NCBI RefSeq assembly: GCF_011947195.1
Contig: NZ_JAATVY010000008.1
Location: 124,001 to 188,000 of the forward strand
Source: Planosporangium thailandense
GTDB taxonomy: Bacteria > Actinomycetota > Actinomycetes > Mycobacteriales > Micromonosporaceae
Direction of reading: 5' to 3'
Length of the DNA stretch: 64,000 bases
Under the pieces are notes generated by a model, which was given only the letters and a program-made list of their open reading frames with translations, was not told the origin of the DNA and made no database searches. This document shows positions 28,559-38,381 of the stretch, in pieces (the first letter of the stretch is position 1; every line of letters starts with the position of its first letter). Made by a program: the position numbers and the translations under genes.

Positions 28559-29611
28559 TCACTCCGCCGCGACAACAGTCAGCAGATCGCGAACGAATTC
28601 AATCCGTAGCCGAACACGTGACGGTGTGTTCGTTCCAATTCGCACAGCTGCGTCGAAATCGGGATCACCGAAGAGGTCAACCATTGCATCAGTTGCTCTT
28701 TTCTTACGCCTCTTCACAATTTCAAGCGTGTCATCAGAGACCAGGGCGCAAGCAACCATTTGTGCGTCATAAACGCCACCTATCATCTGGTCGCGCCAAT
28801 AACCGGAATCGTAGCGCTTGAATGCCAACGATCCCCAGATGTCCCTGCATGCCGATATCGCCCGAGTAAATCGTTCCCCATACCTTTCGACGTCACGCGG
28901 TAGCGCCTCGTAATTCTTCAACATGAAATCGTCTAGGGTAGAACGCAAACTTCCGCTGAAGCTTTGCCAATTGCTCGACAACGCCAGGAAGCGGAGAACA
29001 TACTCAACGTCCAGCATGGCAGCATATGCGGGCGAAGCCGACGACCGAATTTTCAGCTGCTGGCGGAGAAACTTGTCATTCGCCAGTTCGATGATCATAT
29101 CATTTAGGGGCCCCGCAAAGGCCACATTACGAACCTCTTGGGCATTGAGCGGCTGCCCGCCAGTGTTAAGTCGAATAAAGACTTCGTACTTCATCCATTC
29201 GGGCGTCTGCCGCATCACCGTAACGGCACGCAGGGGACGCATATTAAGGGTGCTCTGCAGAGCGGGCGACAACTCTTCAAAGGACAAGCCATCCAAGTCG
29301 GGCAGGAAGACGAGCGACGTAAGCCGGATCTCATTATTCAAGAATTTCGCGATAGCTGTCAGACGCTGTTTGCCATCGATTACTGAGAACTTGCCGCGTC
29401 GCTCCTCCGCCAAATACACAGGCGGCACTGGAACGTTCAAAATGAAGGACTCGATTAGGCGGCTCTGCCTGTCCCGTTCCCATCGGTTGCGCCTCTGGAA
29501 CCGTGGACTCAGATCGAGGGCGCCAGAGCTCGCCAACGCCGAAACGTTCATGAGCGCCATGTCGCTCGATTGAACGACGAGGTCGCCCATATTCCACTCT
29601 GCCTCGGCCAC
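28559..29611 (-). CDS. DUF262-domain protein (ParB/Srx-fold)
   Basis: A 350-residue protein with PRFQRRNRW (36-44), the typical DUF262 front, and VIDGKQRL around 77-84, equivalent to the DGQQR motif of ParB-fold nucleases/NTPases. In GmrSD-type enzymes the DUF262 domain senses or cuts modified DNA with NTP use. GTG 29611 is preceded by AAGGGG at a good distance. It is the first gene of a two-gene operon with the HEPN protein downstream, which makes this a candidate sensor-effector defence pair. A DNA-modification-sensing role next to a DNA-modification island would be notable but is inference. Confidence 0.8.
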   Translation of the reverse strand: MAEAEWNMGDLVVQSSDMALMNVSALASSGALDLSPRFQRRNRWERDRQSRLIESFILNVPVPPVYLAEERRGKFSVIDGKQRLTAIAKFLNNEIRLTSLVFLPDLDGLSFEELSPALQSTLNMRPLRAVTVMRQTPEWMKYEVFIRLNTGGQPLNAQEVRNVAFAGPLNDMIIELANDKFLRQQLKIRSSASPAYAAMLDVEYVLRFLALSSNWQSFSGSLRSTLDDFMLKNYEALPRDVERYGERFTRAISACRDIWGSLAFKRYDSGYWRDQMIGGVYDAQMVACALVSDDTLEIVKRRKKRATDAMVDLFGDPDFDAAVRIGTNTPSRVRLRIEFVRDLLTVVAAE

Positions 29612-29652
29612 CGTGTCCCCTTCATGATCTTGCCCGTAGGTCGTGGAGGGAG

Positions 29653-29681
29653 CGTATCGCGTATCGACCTTTGCTAGTCAA
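29653..29681 (-). promoter_or_regulatory. Candidate promoter of the DUF262-HEPN operon
   Basis: On the minus strand TTGACT (29,681-29,676) and GATACG (29,658-29,653) are separated by 17 bp. The -35 matches five of six consensus bases and the -10 matches three. It lies 42 bp upstream of the GTG at 29,611. Confidence 0.5.
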
Positions 29682-29997
29682 GCAAACGACAACTTCGCCA
29701 GCGCTCAACATCGCCGACTCACGAATAGGAGAGCAACTTGGCCGGCAAACTATGGGCCACGGAGACAGTTGGTCGACAGGGAACCAGGATGCCGCCGAGA
29801 GCCTGTCCGCCCACAGTTTCGCTGGCCGATCAAGCCGACCATGACGGAGCGCTCGTTCAGCACTGTGAGTAGTTTGGCGTCCTCGACGCATCTAGTCTTG
29901 GGGCAACACTTAACCCCACGCCTCGCCGGCGAGGCAGGCTCCGGGAGCAGCAAGATCCGTCCGAACGCCGCGGCCGTAGGTTGGATCGGGTCGTGCC

Positions 29998-30168
29998 ATC
30001 CCCTCCCCTGCCCTAAGGGGATGCCCGACAACCTGCCGGACCGCAAGGGACAGGCCGCTCCGCGGTCGGGCTTCGCCCGATCCCTTGCGCCCCGGCAGAA
30101 CGCCGGGCATGTCGATGACCAGGCGACGGGACGGCACCCCAGCCCGTACTGTGCGGGGAGGTCCGCAC
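29998..30168. other. Cluster of inverted repeats near the island end
   Basis: Four stem pairs occur within 170 bp: ATCCCC/GGGGAT (29,998/30,017); GCAAGGGA/TCCCTTGC (30,043/30,081) enclosing CGGGC/GCCCG (30,067/30,075); CCCGGC/GCCGGG (30,091/30,102); and GTGCGG/CCGCAC (30,151/30,163). A competing pair GACCGC/GCGGTC (30,039/30,062) could rearrange the second stem. No gene is evident between 29,700 and 30,350. This density suggests an oriT, a replication origin or a structured RNA of the mobile element; which one cannot be told from sequence alone. Confidence 0.5.
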
Positions 30169-30242
30169 ACCCACCCACGCAACTCTCGGTGACTGGCAGC
30201 CGGCTCCCCTGCAGGCCGCCAGCGGCCCTCAGGAAACCAGGA

Positions 30243-30301
30243 CCGTGGAGCTATTCGTGGAGCGAACTACAGCCCACCCGCGTCGCCAGAGTCCGTGGAG
30301 C
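30243..30301 (+). repeat. Three CGTGGAGC direct repeats beside the att site
   Basis: CGTGGAGC occurs at 30,244, 30,256 and 30,294, all in the same orientation and within 120 bp of the tRNA-derived attachment site. Short direct repeats next to a core site are typical integrase arm-binding sites. Confidence 0.4.
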
Positions 30302-30358
30302 CAACCCGACCGCCGCTAAAGTTCAAGGTAGAAGCCACGGTCAATCCGGAGGACCTCA

Positions 30359-30400
30359 CTTCTAATCCTAAGGTCGCAGGTTCGAATCCTGCCGGGCGCA
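30359..30400 (+). mobile_element. Attachment site: 3' part of tRNA-Arg(TCT)
   Basis: These 42 bases match the 3' half of a tRNA-Arg with a TCT anticodon loop. They give CTTCTAA (30,359-30,365), a T-arm of GCAGG/TTCGAAT/CCTGC (30,376-30,392), then the acceptor strand CGGGCGC and discriminator A. The 5' half is missing: the sequence before the loop does not pair with TCCTA, and no GCGCCCG acceptor strand is found at the right distance. It is therefore a duplicated 3' end left by site-specific integration (attR), not a functional tRNA. With this orientation the element lies to the left and the intact tRNA beyond the left edge. Confidence 0.75.
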
Positions 30401-30456
30401 CGCATACCGCCAGGTCAGTCGCCGGGCCGCTGACGGACGGTTCCGCCACACTGCCT

Positions 30457-30478
30457 GTACAGCCATTCGTACAGCCAT
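30457..30478 (+). repeat. GTACAGCCAT direct repeat right of the att site
   Basis: GTACAGCCAT occurs at 30,457-30,466 and again at 30,469-30,478 (12-bp period), between the tRNA-derived core and the integrase relic. It may be an integrase arm site of the element on the right. Confidence 0.35.
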
Positions 30479-30563
30479 CAGCCGAACAGATGCTCTGTCA
30501 CGGCGTCGGCCGAAGCCCGCTCGATCTCGGGGGAGCACGTGCACGTACATGCTGACCTTGGCT
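30478..30563 (-). pseudogene. C-terminal relic of a tyrosine integrase
   Basis: On the minus strand one frame reads AKVSMYVHVLP; after a one-base shift in a run of five C it continues PEIERASADAVTEHLFG and stop. This is the usual end of actinomycete phage/element integrases (the catalytic tyrosine of TYxHVLPE is the Y here). The rest of the gene is not recognisable in the 200 bp upstream. The extra C and the lost N-terminus make it non-functional. It sits about 80 bp right of the att core. Confidence 0.55.
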
Positions 30564-30772
30564 CGGAGCGCGTGCCAACTTCGGTCAAGGCACCCCGAAA
30601 GCGCGGCGGTTGAAACCAACATGCCTTCGGCGGCCCTCCCCTCTGCCATCGACCAGGCGAAACGGAGCAGACCGTCACCCGGGGCCGCCAGCGTCCGTAA
30701 GCCGCTCCCCAGTCCGCGCATCGTGGCGGCCCCGGAGCTGGCCCGCTCCCCGAAGGGCTAGGTTCTGACGCC

Positions 30773-31336
30773 ATGGCGGACAGGGAGCTGGCGGCTCGCA
30801 AGCGTCGGGTTCCGAGACCAGTGTGGTGGGCTGCGCTGACACTCGGTGTGCCGTTGGCGTTGCTGGGCGTGCTGTACTCCATGCTGGTAGACACGCGACC
30901 AATGGACCCTCGTGAGTATCCCCAACCGAGCAACGTCGTCCGCCTGGCCGACCGCGACTTGGAGAAGAACATCCTGCCGCAATACGGCATCCGGCTGTCG
31001 TGCGGCGTCGAGCGCCTGCGGTACGCCGAGGACACGTCGCTGGTCGGGTCCGGAGGCGAGTTGTACCTCCGGTTCACCACCTCCGCGAGCTGCCTCGACA
31101 CCCTCGTACACAGCCTCGGCATGACCGACGATTCAGCCAGCGAGCCACACGCCGTCATGGGCGACCAGCTTGACTACCACTTCCGGGACGTGCCGGAGAG
31201 TTATGGCTGGACCTTCAACCCGACGGCCACCTACTCCGCCTACGACCAAGCCATCGGGGAGCGAAAGCGCATCTACCTGGTAGTCGACCCAAACGGCAAG
31301 GACAAGGACATCTACCTGATCGCCGAGACCGACTGA
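30773..31336 (+). CDS. Hypothetical protein with one N-terminal membrane segment
   Basis: A 187-residue protein. A basic N-terminus is followed by one hydrophobic segment (about 18-40, VWWAALTLGVPLALLGVLYS) and an extracytoplasmic domain of about 145 residues with two cysteines (SCGVERL and SASCLDT) that could form a disulfide. The domain is not recognised. ATG 30773 is the natural start, although no ribosome site is close. It may be expressed from a leaderless transcript. Actinomycetes carry many such single-pass proteins of unknown role. Confidence 0.65.
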   Translation: MADRELAARKRRVPRPVWWAALTLGVPLALLGVLYSMLVDTRPMDPREYPQPSNVVRLADRDLEKNILPQYGIRLSCGVERLRYAEDTSLVGSGGELYLRFTTSASCLDTLVHSLGMTDDSASEPHAVMGDQLDYHFRDVPESYGWTFNPTATYSAYDQAIGERKRIYLVVDPNGKDKDIYLIAETD

Positions 31337-31407
31337 TGATCCGGCGCGCCGCGCCACGGAGCCGCGCTGACCGCCGATCTTCAGGGTCGTTTGTGGGCCG
31401 TAACTGA

Positions 31408-31608
31408 GCCGTCAAACAGGTCGCCGACCTGGTCGACGTGGACACGAACACTGCCCGCCGGTACGCCGACGCCGGCCGTTTCAACGCCCCGGTGCCGATG
31501 CGCCGGCTCCTGGCACGCGGGGACAGGTGCATCCATCCCGCCAGCGTTGAGCGCGCCCTCGTCGACCTCCAGAGCCCGGACAGCGGCGAGGACGCCAGCA
31601 CCAACTGA
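31408..31608 (+). pseudogene. Headless fragment of a small DNA-binding-type protein
   Basis: An open stretch of 66 codons after an in-frame TGA reads KQVADLVDVDTNTARRYADA, then PVPMRRLLARGDRCIHPASVERAL. The first part resembles a helix-turn-helix (QVADLVDVDTNTARRYADAG). No start codon with a ribosome site precedes it, so the front is missing. It may be an excisionase or regulator remnant of the right-hand element. Confidence 0.35.
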
Positions 31609-31617
31609 CTCCCCTGC

Positions 31618-31803
31618 TCACCCGTCGCACTCGCGCTCCACATACGGCCGCACGATCCCCGGCTCCTCAGGTCTGAACGCCGGCAGGACCTGGATCTGTT
31701 CGGTCGGCCACATCGGCCACTCGGGCGGCTTCCCCGCCGGCATGGCGGACTCGTCCGGCCGCCTTCGTCGCAGTCTCAACCACCGTGGCCATCGCACTGG
31801 CAT
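31618..31803 (-). CDS. Small conserved-type protein of unknown function
   Basis: A 61-residue protein: a basic front (MPVRWPRWLRLRRRRP) is followed by GKPPEWPMWPTEQIQVLP and RPEEPGIVRPYV. The ordered proline/tryptophan pattern looks like real coding sequence, and I recall similar short proteins in actinomycetes, often near XRE regulators. GGGAGG lies immediately before ATG 31803, closer than ideal. It is on the same strand as, and 160 bp downstream of, the XRE-TPR gene. Confidence 0.45.
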   Translation of the reverse strand: MPVRWPRWLRLRRRRPDESAMPAGKPPEWPMWPTEQIQVLPAFRPEEPGIVRPYVERECDG

Positions 31804-31966
31804 CGCCTCCCTTGAGTGGACAGGGGACGCGGCGCCCGCGACATGCAGGGAGGGAGGGTCTACGAGCGCCGCGCCTAATCCCAAGGTCATGCGTGCGGCG
31901 GTCGGATCACAGGATGTCGCTGGTCGCGAACACACCAGCGAACGAGCGAACGAGCGAACGAGCGAA

Positions 31967-33100
31967 CTAAATCGCGTCGCGGAGCTGACGCTCCAGGTCG
32001 ACCACTCGGTACAGCACGCGTCGCGACTCGGTCGCCTCGGCGACCTGGCGGGCCCCGGCGAGCACCTCGCGGGCGGTGTGCGGGGCATCGGCCTTCACAT
32101 AGGCGTTGGCGAGGTGGACCCGGTATTCAGCGGCCCAGTCCGAGGCGTGCATCTGCTCGGGCATCCCGTGGTACCCGGTGCACAGGTGCGCCACCGCGCG
32201 TTCGGCGTGCCCGCGCTCCCAGCGGTTGAGGTACAGGTGGACCAGGCCGCGCTCCAGCTCCCAGAGCCACGGCTCGCGGTAGTACTGCCAGGGAGGAGTC
32301 TCACCGTCCCAGACGTCGACCTGGTCGATGATCCGGTCGGCGGCTTCGAGGAGGCGCTCGGCCTCGATGATGTCGCCGCTGTAGGCGTAGCCGCGGGCGG
32401 CCTGGAGGGCGTCGTAGGCGCGCTGGCCGGGGTACACCCTCTCGTCGCGCAGAGCCGCCCGGGCGAGTCCGATGGTGGTTCCGACGTGCAGGTTCAGCCA
32501 GGCGACGTGTGCCTGGTACGACAGGACCGTCGCGGTGAGGTCCGGGTCGGCGATCTCGACAGCCCACTCCAGGGCGCGACCGTTCCACACGCGGGCTTCG
32601 TCCCACTCTCCCAGGCTCGTGTACAGCCAACCGGCGTACTGGGCCCACTGGCCGGCGACGTACAGAGCCCGGGTTCGGATCGTTCCGCGGGCACTGCGGG
32701 CCATGGCGAGGATCGTGTCGAGCTGTGGCAGGACCGGGCCGATGACGGCTGCCGCGCCGACGCTGTCCTCGAGGTAGCGCTGGGCGTTGAGGATGCGGGA
32801 GAGCGCATCGAGGGTGGTGTCGCTGATGCGGTGCGGGAACACGGCCGCGTCCGCGAGGTGGTCGCGGTCGCCGGCGAGAGTGGCGACACCGACGAGGTTG
32901 GCGAGCTGGCCACCGGCGTTGAGGGCCTGGTCGATCTTCCGGGCCATGTCTTCGCTCGGCATCTTGCGGCCGTTGATGATCTCGCTCAGGTATGAACGCT
33001 GCATCGGCACCTTGGCTGCGAGAGTCTTCGCGCTGATGTCGGCGCCCTTCATCAGCGTGACGAGCCGGTCACGGAACCGGGGGTCGATGACGTGCGGCAT
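31967..33100 (-). CDS. XRE helix-turn-helix regulator with TPR-like C-terminus
   Basis: A 377-residue regulator. The XRE-type DNA-binding domain spans about residues 8-65 (SAKTLAAKVPMQRSYLSEIINGR). A long helical region of TPR-like units follows (e.g. YVAGQWAQYAGWLYTSLGEWDEARVWN around 165-195). The build is typical of actinomycete regulators of small-peptide or developmental type. Four tandem copies of GCGAAC-type octamers (31,938-31,968) abut its stop codon. The gene lies in the accessory zone right of the att site. Target genes are unknown. Confidence 0.8.
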   Translation of the reverse strand: MPHVIDPRFRDRLVTLMKGADISAKTLAAKVPMQRSYLSEIINGRKMPSEDMARKIDQALNAGGQLANLVGVATLAGDRDHLADAAVFPHRISDTTLDALSRILNAQRYLEDSVGAAAVIGPVLPQLDTILAMARSARGTIRTRALYVAGQWAQYAGWLYTSLGEWDEARVWNGRALEWAVEIADPDLTATVLSYQAHVAWLNLHVGTTIGLARAALRDERVYPGQRAYDALQAARGYAYSGDIIEAERLLEAADRIIDQVDVWDGETPPWQYYREPWLWELERGLVHLYLNRWERGHAERAVAHLCTGYHGMPEQMHASDWAAEYRVHLANAYVKADAPHTAREVLAGARQVAEATESRRVLYRVVDLERQLRDAI

Positions 33101-33364
33101 CCATGCCTCCCAGGGGCAACTGGGCGGGCCACGCTACCCCCGCGGCCCCGGTGTCAGGGTACGCTGACAGGCGAATGATCCACAGTGGAACAGCCGACGG
33201 TGACAGACCATAGGAATCGCCTCACCGGCGCTGTGACCACAAACGTCGGCCAGGTTTTGTCGGACCGGTGTGATGAGGTGTGGTCCATGCCTCGGCGTCG
33301 AGATCCGGCTGCGGGTCGGGTGGTGTATCGCACCGCCGGGATCGGGCTGCGGGTCACGCCGTGG

Positions 33365-33560
33365 CGCAGCACCTGCACGACCTCGCGCGACTGCGCCGCG
33401 TCCGCGACCGGCCCGACCGGGAGTACGCGCAGCCGCTGGACGTCGAGGTGCCCGCGTGCGGCGCGTACATGTCAGCCGGCCGCTTCAGCCGCAACTCCGG
33501 CGCGCCTACGACGAGTCGCCGTACGGCTACCTCATGACACGGCGCATCGAGCGCGCGACG
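33365..33560 (+). pseudogene. Decayed AraC-type regulator
   Basis: One frame reads AQHLHDLARLRRVRDRPDRE, YAQPLDVE and MSAGRFSR. Another continues YDESPYGYLMTRRIERA. Together these are the DNA-binding part of an AraC regulator of the type that sits beside VOC-family genes. At least one frameshift and the loss of the second helix-turn-helix show it is broken. Confidence 0.55.
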
Positions 33561-33652
33561 GCGGGGATCCCGTCGTCCGTCGCGAAACAGCTGACCGGAC
33601 CGATCAGGATTCGAGAAGCGCTGACTCCCGAGCCGCAGCTAGCGTGATCGTC

Positions 33653-33730
33653 ATGGACATCGCCGTTCACGCGAGCTTCCTCTCGCACGACGACCAGGAC
33701 GGGTCTCTGGCCTTCCATCGCGGCCACCCG
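33653..33730 (+). pseudogene. N-terminal fragment of a VOC (glyoxalase-fold) gene
   Basis: From ATG 33653 the sequence reads MDIAVHASFLSHDDQDGSLAFHR, the usual start of VOC proteins paired with AraC regulators, then loses similarity after about 25 residues. With the AraC relic just upstream it marks the decay of a regulator-plus-VOC pair. Confidence 0.5.
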
Positions 33731-33906
33731 GAGGCGATCTTCTCTCCCGCGCTGGGCCCGGTTGAGACGAACGGCCAACTGCCCGGTGAACACGAACGGC
33801 CAACGGCGAAATCCCCATCCGGGACGATCGGGCTGTCGATTTCCGAACTTCCCATTTGTCTCCGAGCCAGACAATCCCGACCAGACCCACGACTTCAGGA
33901 GTGACC

Positions 33907-34263
33907 ATGACCGACTCTTCCACCCAGGGAATCAAGACCGTGCTGCATCCCGTTTCCGACCTGGAGACGGCCAAGAAGGTGTACACCGCCCTGCTCGGCG
34001 TACCGCCGCAGCACGACGATTCCTACTATGTCGGCTTCGAGGCCGCGGGCCAGCACATCGGGCTGGTGCCGGGCGGTGGACCGCAGGGCATGACCGCACC
34101 GGTGGCCTACTGGCACGTGCCGGACATCGAGGCGAAGCTGGCCGAGGTGACCGCCGCGGGTGCCACCGTGAAGGACCCCGTCCGCGACGTCGGTGGCGGC
34201 CGTTTGGTGGCCAGCATCACCGACCCCGATGGCAACGTCCTCGGGCTGCTTCAGGACCGGTGA
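33907..34263 (+). CDS. VOC-family protein (glyoxalase/bleomycin-resistance fold)
   Basis: A 118-residue protein with two beta-alpha-beta modules of the VOC superfamily: TVLHPVSDLETAKKVYTALL and the closing ITDPDGNVLGLLQ. The metal-ligand pattern is partial: H at LHPV and E at the FEAAG strand are plausible ligands. VOC proteins range from lyases to antibiotic-binding proteins; nothing here picks one. ATG 33907 is preceded by AGGAG. It lies just right of the broken AraC/VOC pair. Confidence 0.82.
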   Translation: MTDSSTQGIKTVLHPVSDLETAKKVYTALLGVPPQHDDSYYVGFEAAGQHIGLVPGGGPQGMTAPVAYWHVPDIEAKLAEVTAAGATVKDPVRDVGGGRLVASITDPDGNVLGLLQDR

Positions 34264-34698
34264 GTGCGACCCCGGCCCCCGCGCCCAGCGGCGGCTGGTC
34301 TGCGGCTCGGCGTGGCGTCAGGCACGCCGAGCCGTTCGGCTGGGCTGGGCCGCACCCGCGACGTGTCCACGATCGAGGCTTCGACCCGCGTGCGCTGGCA
34401 ACCCCGGACCGCTGGTTCCGGATCTCCCCGCGCCGCACCCGGGCCGGGCGCGAGGTGAACGAACGGCCCGATCGTGAGCTGATGCGCGACGGCCACTGGT
34501 CGGTCTGACGCCTCGGCGGGCACGCCGCGTGGCCGGGGCCAGCCGCTCGACAAACCGAAGCGAGAAGAACCGGCCGAAGCGAAGAAGAACAGGCCGAAGC
34601 TAAGAAGAACCAAATGTACCGCTCGAAGCTGGTCAGATCGAGCCAGGCGACGCCGATGGGGACCGCGAAGGCGGCCCCGTCCAACAGATGGAGACACG
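34264..34698. other. Non-coding stretch upstream of the UvrA paralogue
   Basis: About 430 bp without a credible gene. An imperfect 20-bp repeat (GGCCGAAGCGAAGAAGAACA and variants) occurs two to three times between about 34,553 and 34,610. No promoter is clear. Confidence 0.4.
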
Positions 34699-37092
<2,394 letters not shown>

Positions 37093-37102
37093 CCGCCACG
37101 GT

Positions 37103-37174
37103 CCCGTAGTACGTCACGACCGCGTAGGACGTCACGACCGCGTAGGACGTCACGACCGCGTAGGACGTCACGAC
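37103..37174 (+). repeat. Four tandem 18-bp repeats
   Basis: Four units of CGCGTAGGACGTCACGAC (first unit CCCGTAGTACGTCACGAC) run head to tail right after the UvrA-like stop. Each contains the palindrome GACGTC or its variant TACGTC. The array leads directly into a hairpin. Confidence 0.85.
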
Positions 37175-37205
37175 GTTGCCGGCCGCCGCGCTGCGGCCGG
37201 CAACG
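37174..37205 (+). terminator. Terminator hairpin after the UvrA-like gene
   Basis: A perfect 13-bp stem CGTTGCCGGCCGC/GCGGCCGGCAACG with a six-base loop is followed by TTTG. It lies between convergent genes and could stop transcription from either side. Confidence 0.7.
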
Positions 37206-37323
37206 TTTGTGGGGCGCGTTCACCACCCGTCCACCGGCGACCGCCGCACGGTACCGGCGACCGCCGCAGGGCACCGGCGTCCGCCGCGTATCAGGCGCCG
37301 TCCCGGCCGAGCGCCTGTCCCAC

Positions 37324-38085
37324 TCAGCTTTCGCTGGCCGCCGCCATCGGTTGGGCCGCGTGTCCCGGAGTCTTCCGCTGCGGCGGTACGGACACCGTCG
37401 GCCCCTCCGAGGCCTGCTGCTCCGGCGGCGCCGGCTCGTCCGAGGCCTCGGCGTCAGGCTCGTCGAGTTCGCCGGTCACCTGCGGCTGGTCGACCCACAG
37501 CGCACGCAACTGACCCTGCATGAAGGTTGTCAGCCGCGCCCGGTACTCACGGTCGAACCGTTCCAGAGCTTCGATCTGCTCCTGCAGCGCCTCACGCCGG
37601 GTGGCCAGGCTGCCCACCACGTCGTCGTAGCGCCGCTGGGCCTGCTGCTTCAGCTCCTCGGCGTTCCGCTCGGCGTGGGCCACGATCGTCTCCTCTTGCG
37701 TCCGCGCCTTCGCCACGATGACGTCGGCGTTCCGCCGCGCCTCCTCCACGCGCGCCTGGGCCTCCCGCGCCGCGCGTTCGGCCGCCGCCCGCGCCTCGGC
37801 GAGCACCTTGTCCGCCTCGCGCCGCATGTTCTCGGCGTGCGCTGCGGCGTCGCGGGCGATCTGCTCCGCGGCCGCCATCGCATCCGAGCGGATCTTGTCC
37901 GCTTGCCGGTGCGCGTTCCGGACATGCTCGTCGGCCGTACGCTGAGCCATCGTCAGCACCTGCAGAGCCTGGCTCGGCAGGCCGGGCTCCGGCGCGGCCA
38001 GTGGAGGCTCGGCACCGGCGATGTCCGGGGTCGGCATCCCGTTGAGCATCACTTTGACCCGCTCCGTCATCCGGTTGTCAGTCAC
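37324..38085 (-). CDS. DivIVA-like coiled-coil protein
   Basis: A 253-residue protein. A front segment MTDNRMTERVKVMLNGMPTP is followed by a long coiled coil (about 50-205) rich in Ala, Glu, Arg and Gln, and an acidic, proline-rich tail. The build matches actinomycete DivIVA/Scy-type or 'cellulose-binding' coiled-coil proteins linked to cell poles and growth, but the classic DivIVA membrane-binding front is not clear. GTG 38085 has GGAGG seven bases upstream. The role is inferred only from its build. Confidence 0.72.
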   Translation of the reverse strand: MTDNRMTERVKVMLNGMPTPDIAGAEPPLAAPEPGLPSQALQVLTMAQRTADEHVRNAHRQADKIRSDAMAAAEQIARDAAAHAENMRREADKVLAEARAAAERAAREAQARVEEARRNADVIVAKARTQEETIVAHAERNAEELKQQAQRRYDDVVGSLATRREALQEQIEALERFDREYRARLTTFMQGQLRALWVDQPQVTGELDEPDAEASDEPAPPEQQASEGPTVSVPPQRKTPGHAAQPMAAASES

Positions 38086-38236
38086 GGAAGGCCTCCGTAG
38101 GTTCGAGCTCACACGCGCGGCTTCATGTCGATGGGACGTCGGTCGATCGAGCCGACGTCCGGTGTTTCGTCGTCAGCCCCGCGTCGCAGCGGGGACACCG
38201 GCCAGGATTGGCGGCATGTTACCAAGCTGACCAGGA

Positions 38237-38256
38237 GAAACTCGATATCGAATTTC
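38237..38256. promoter_or_regulatory. Near-perfect 20-bp palindrome (candidate operator)
   Basis: GAAACTCGATATCGAATTTC matches its own reverse complement at 18 of 20 positions and lies in a short AT-rich patch 150 bp upstream of the coiled-coil gene. This is a plausible regulator-binding site; the regulator is unknown. Confidence 0.45.
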
Positions 38257-38381
38257 GGTGATGAAACGACTACAGTGTCCCGACCGCTCGCCGGGAAGCG
38301 CCGCCAACGCCACCAGCGCCGCCACCGCCGACGGAACCGGCGAAAACAACGAAGCCGACGAAGCCGACGACACTGACGAAC

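Noticed and set aside
29643-30365. Plus-strand 240-codon frame right of the DUF262 gene
   Set aside because: Crosses the hairpin cluster and repeats, has no motif and no ribosome site.
30359-30400. Functional tRNA-Arg gene
   Set aside because: The 5' acceptor strand, D-arm and 5' anticodon stem are missing, so only the 3' half is present.
30267-30449. Minus-strand open frame with RPAGFEPATLGLEVRSS
   Set aside because: This peptide is the well-known artefact of reading the antisense of a tRNA 3' end. Here it comes from the attachment-site duplicate.
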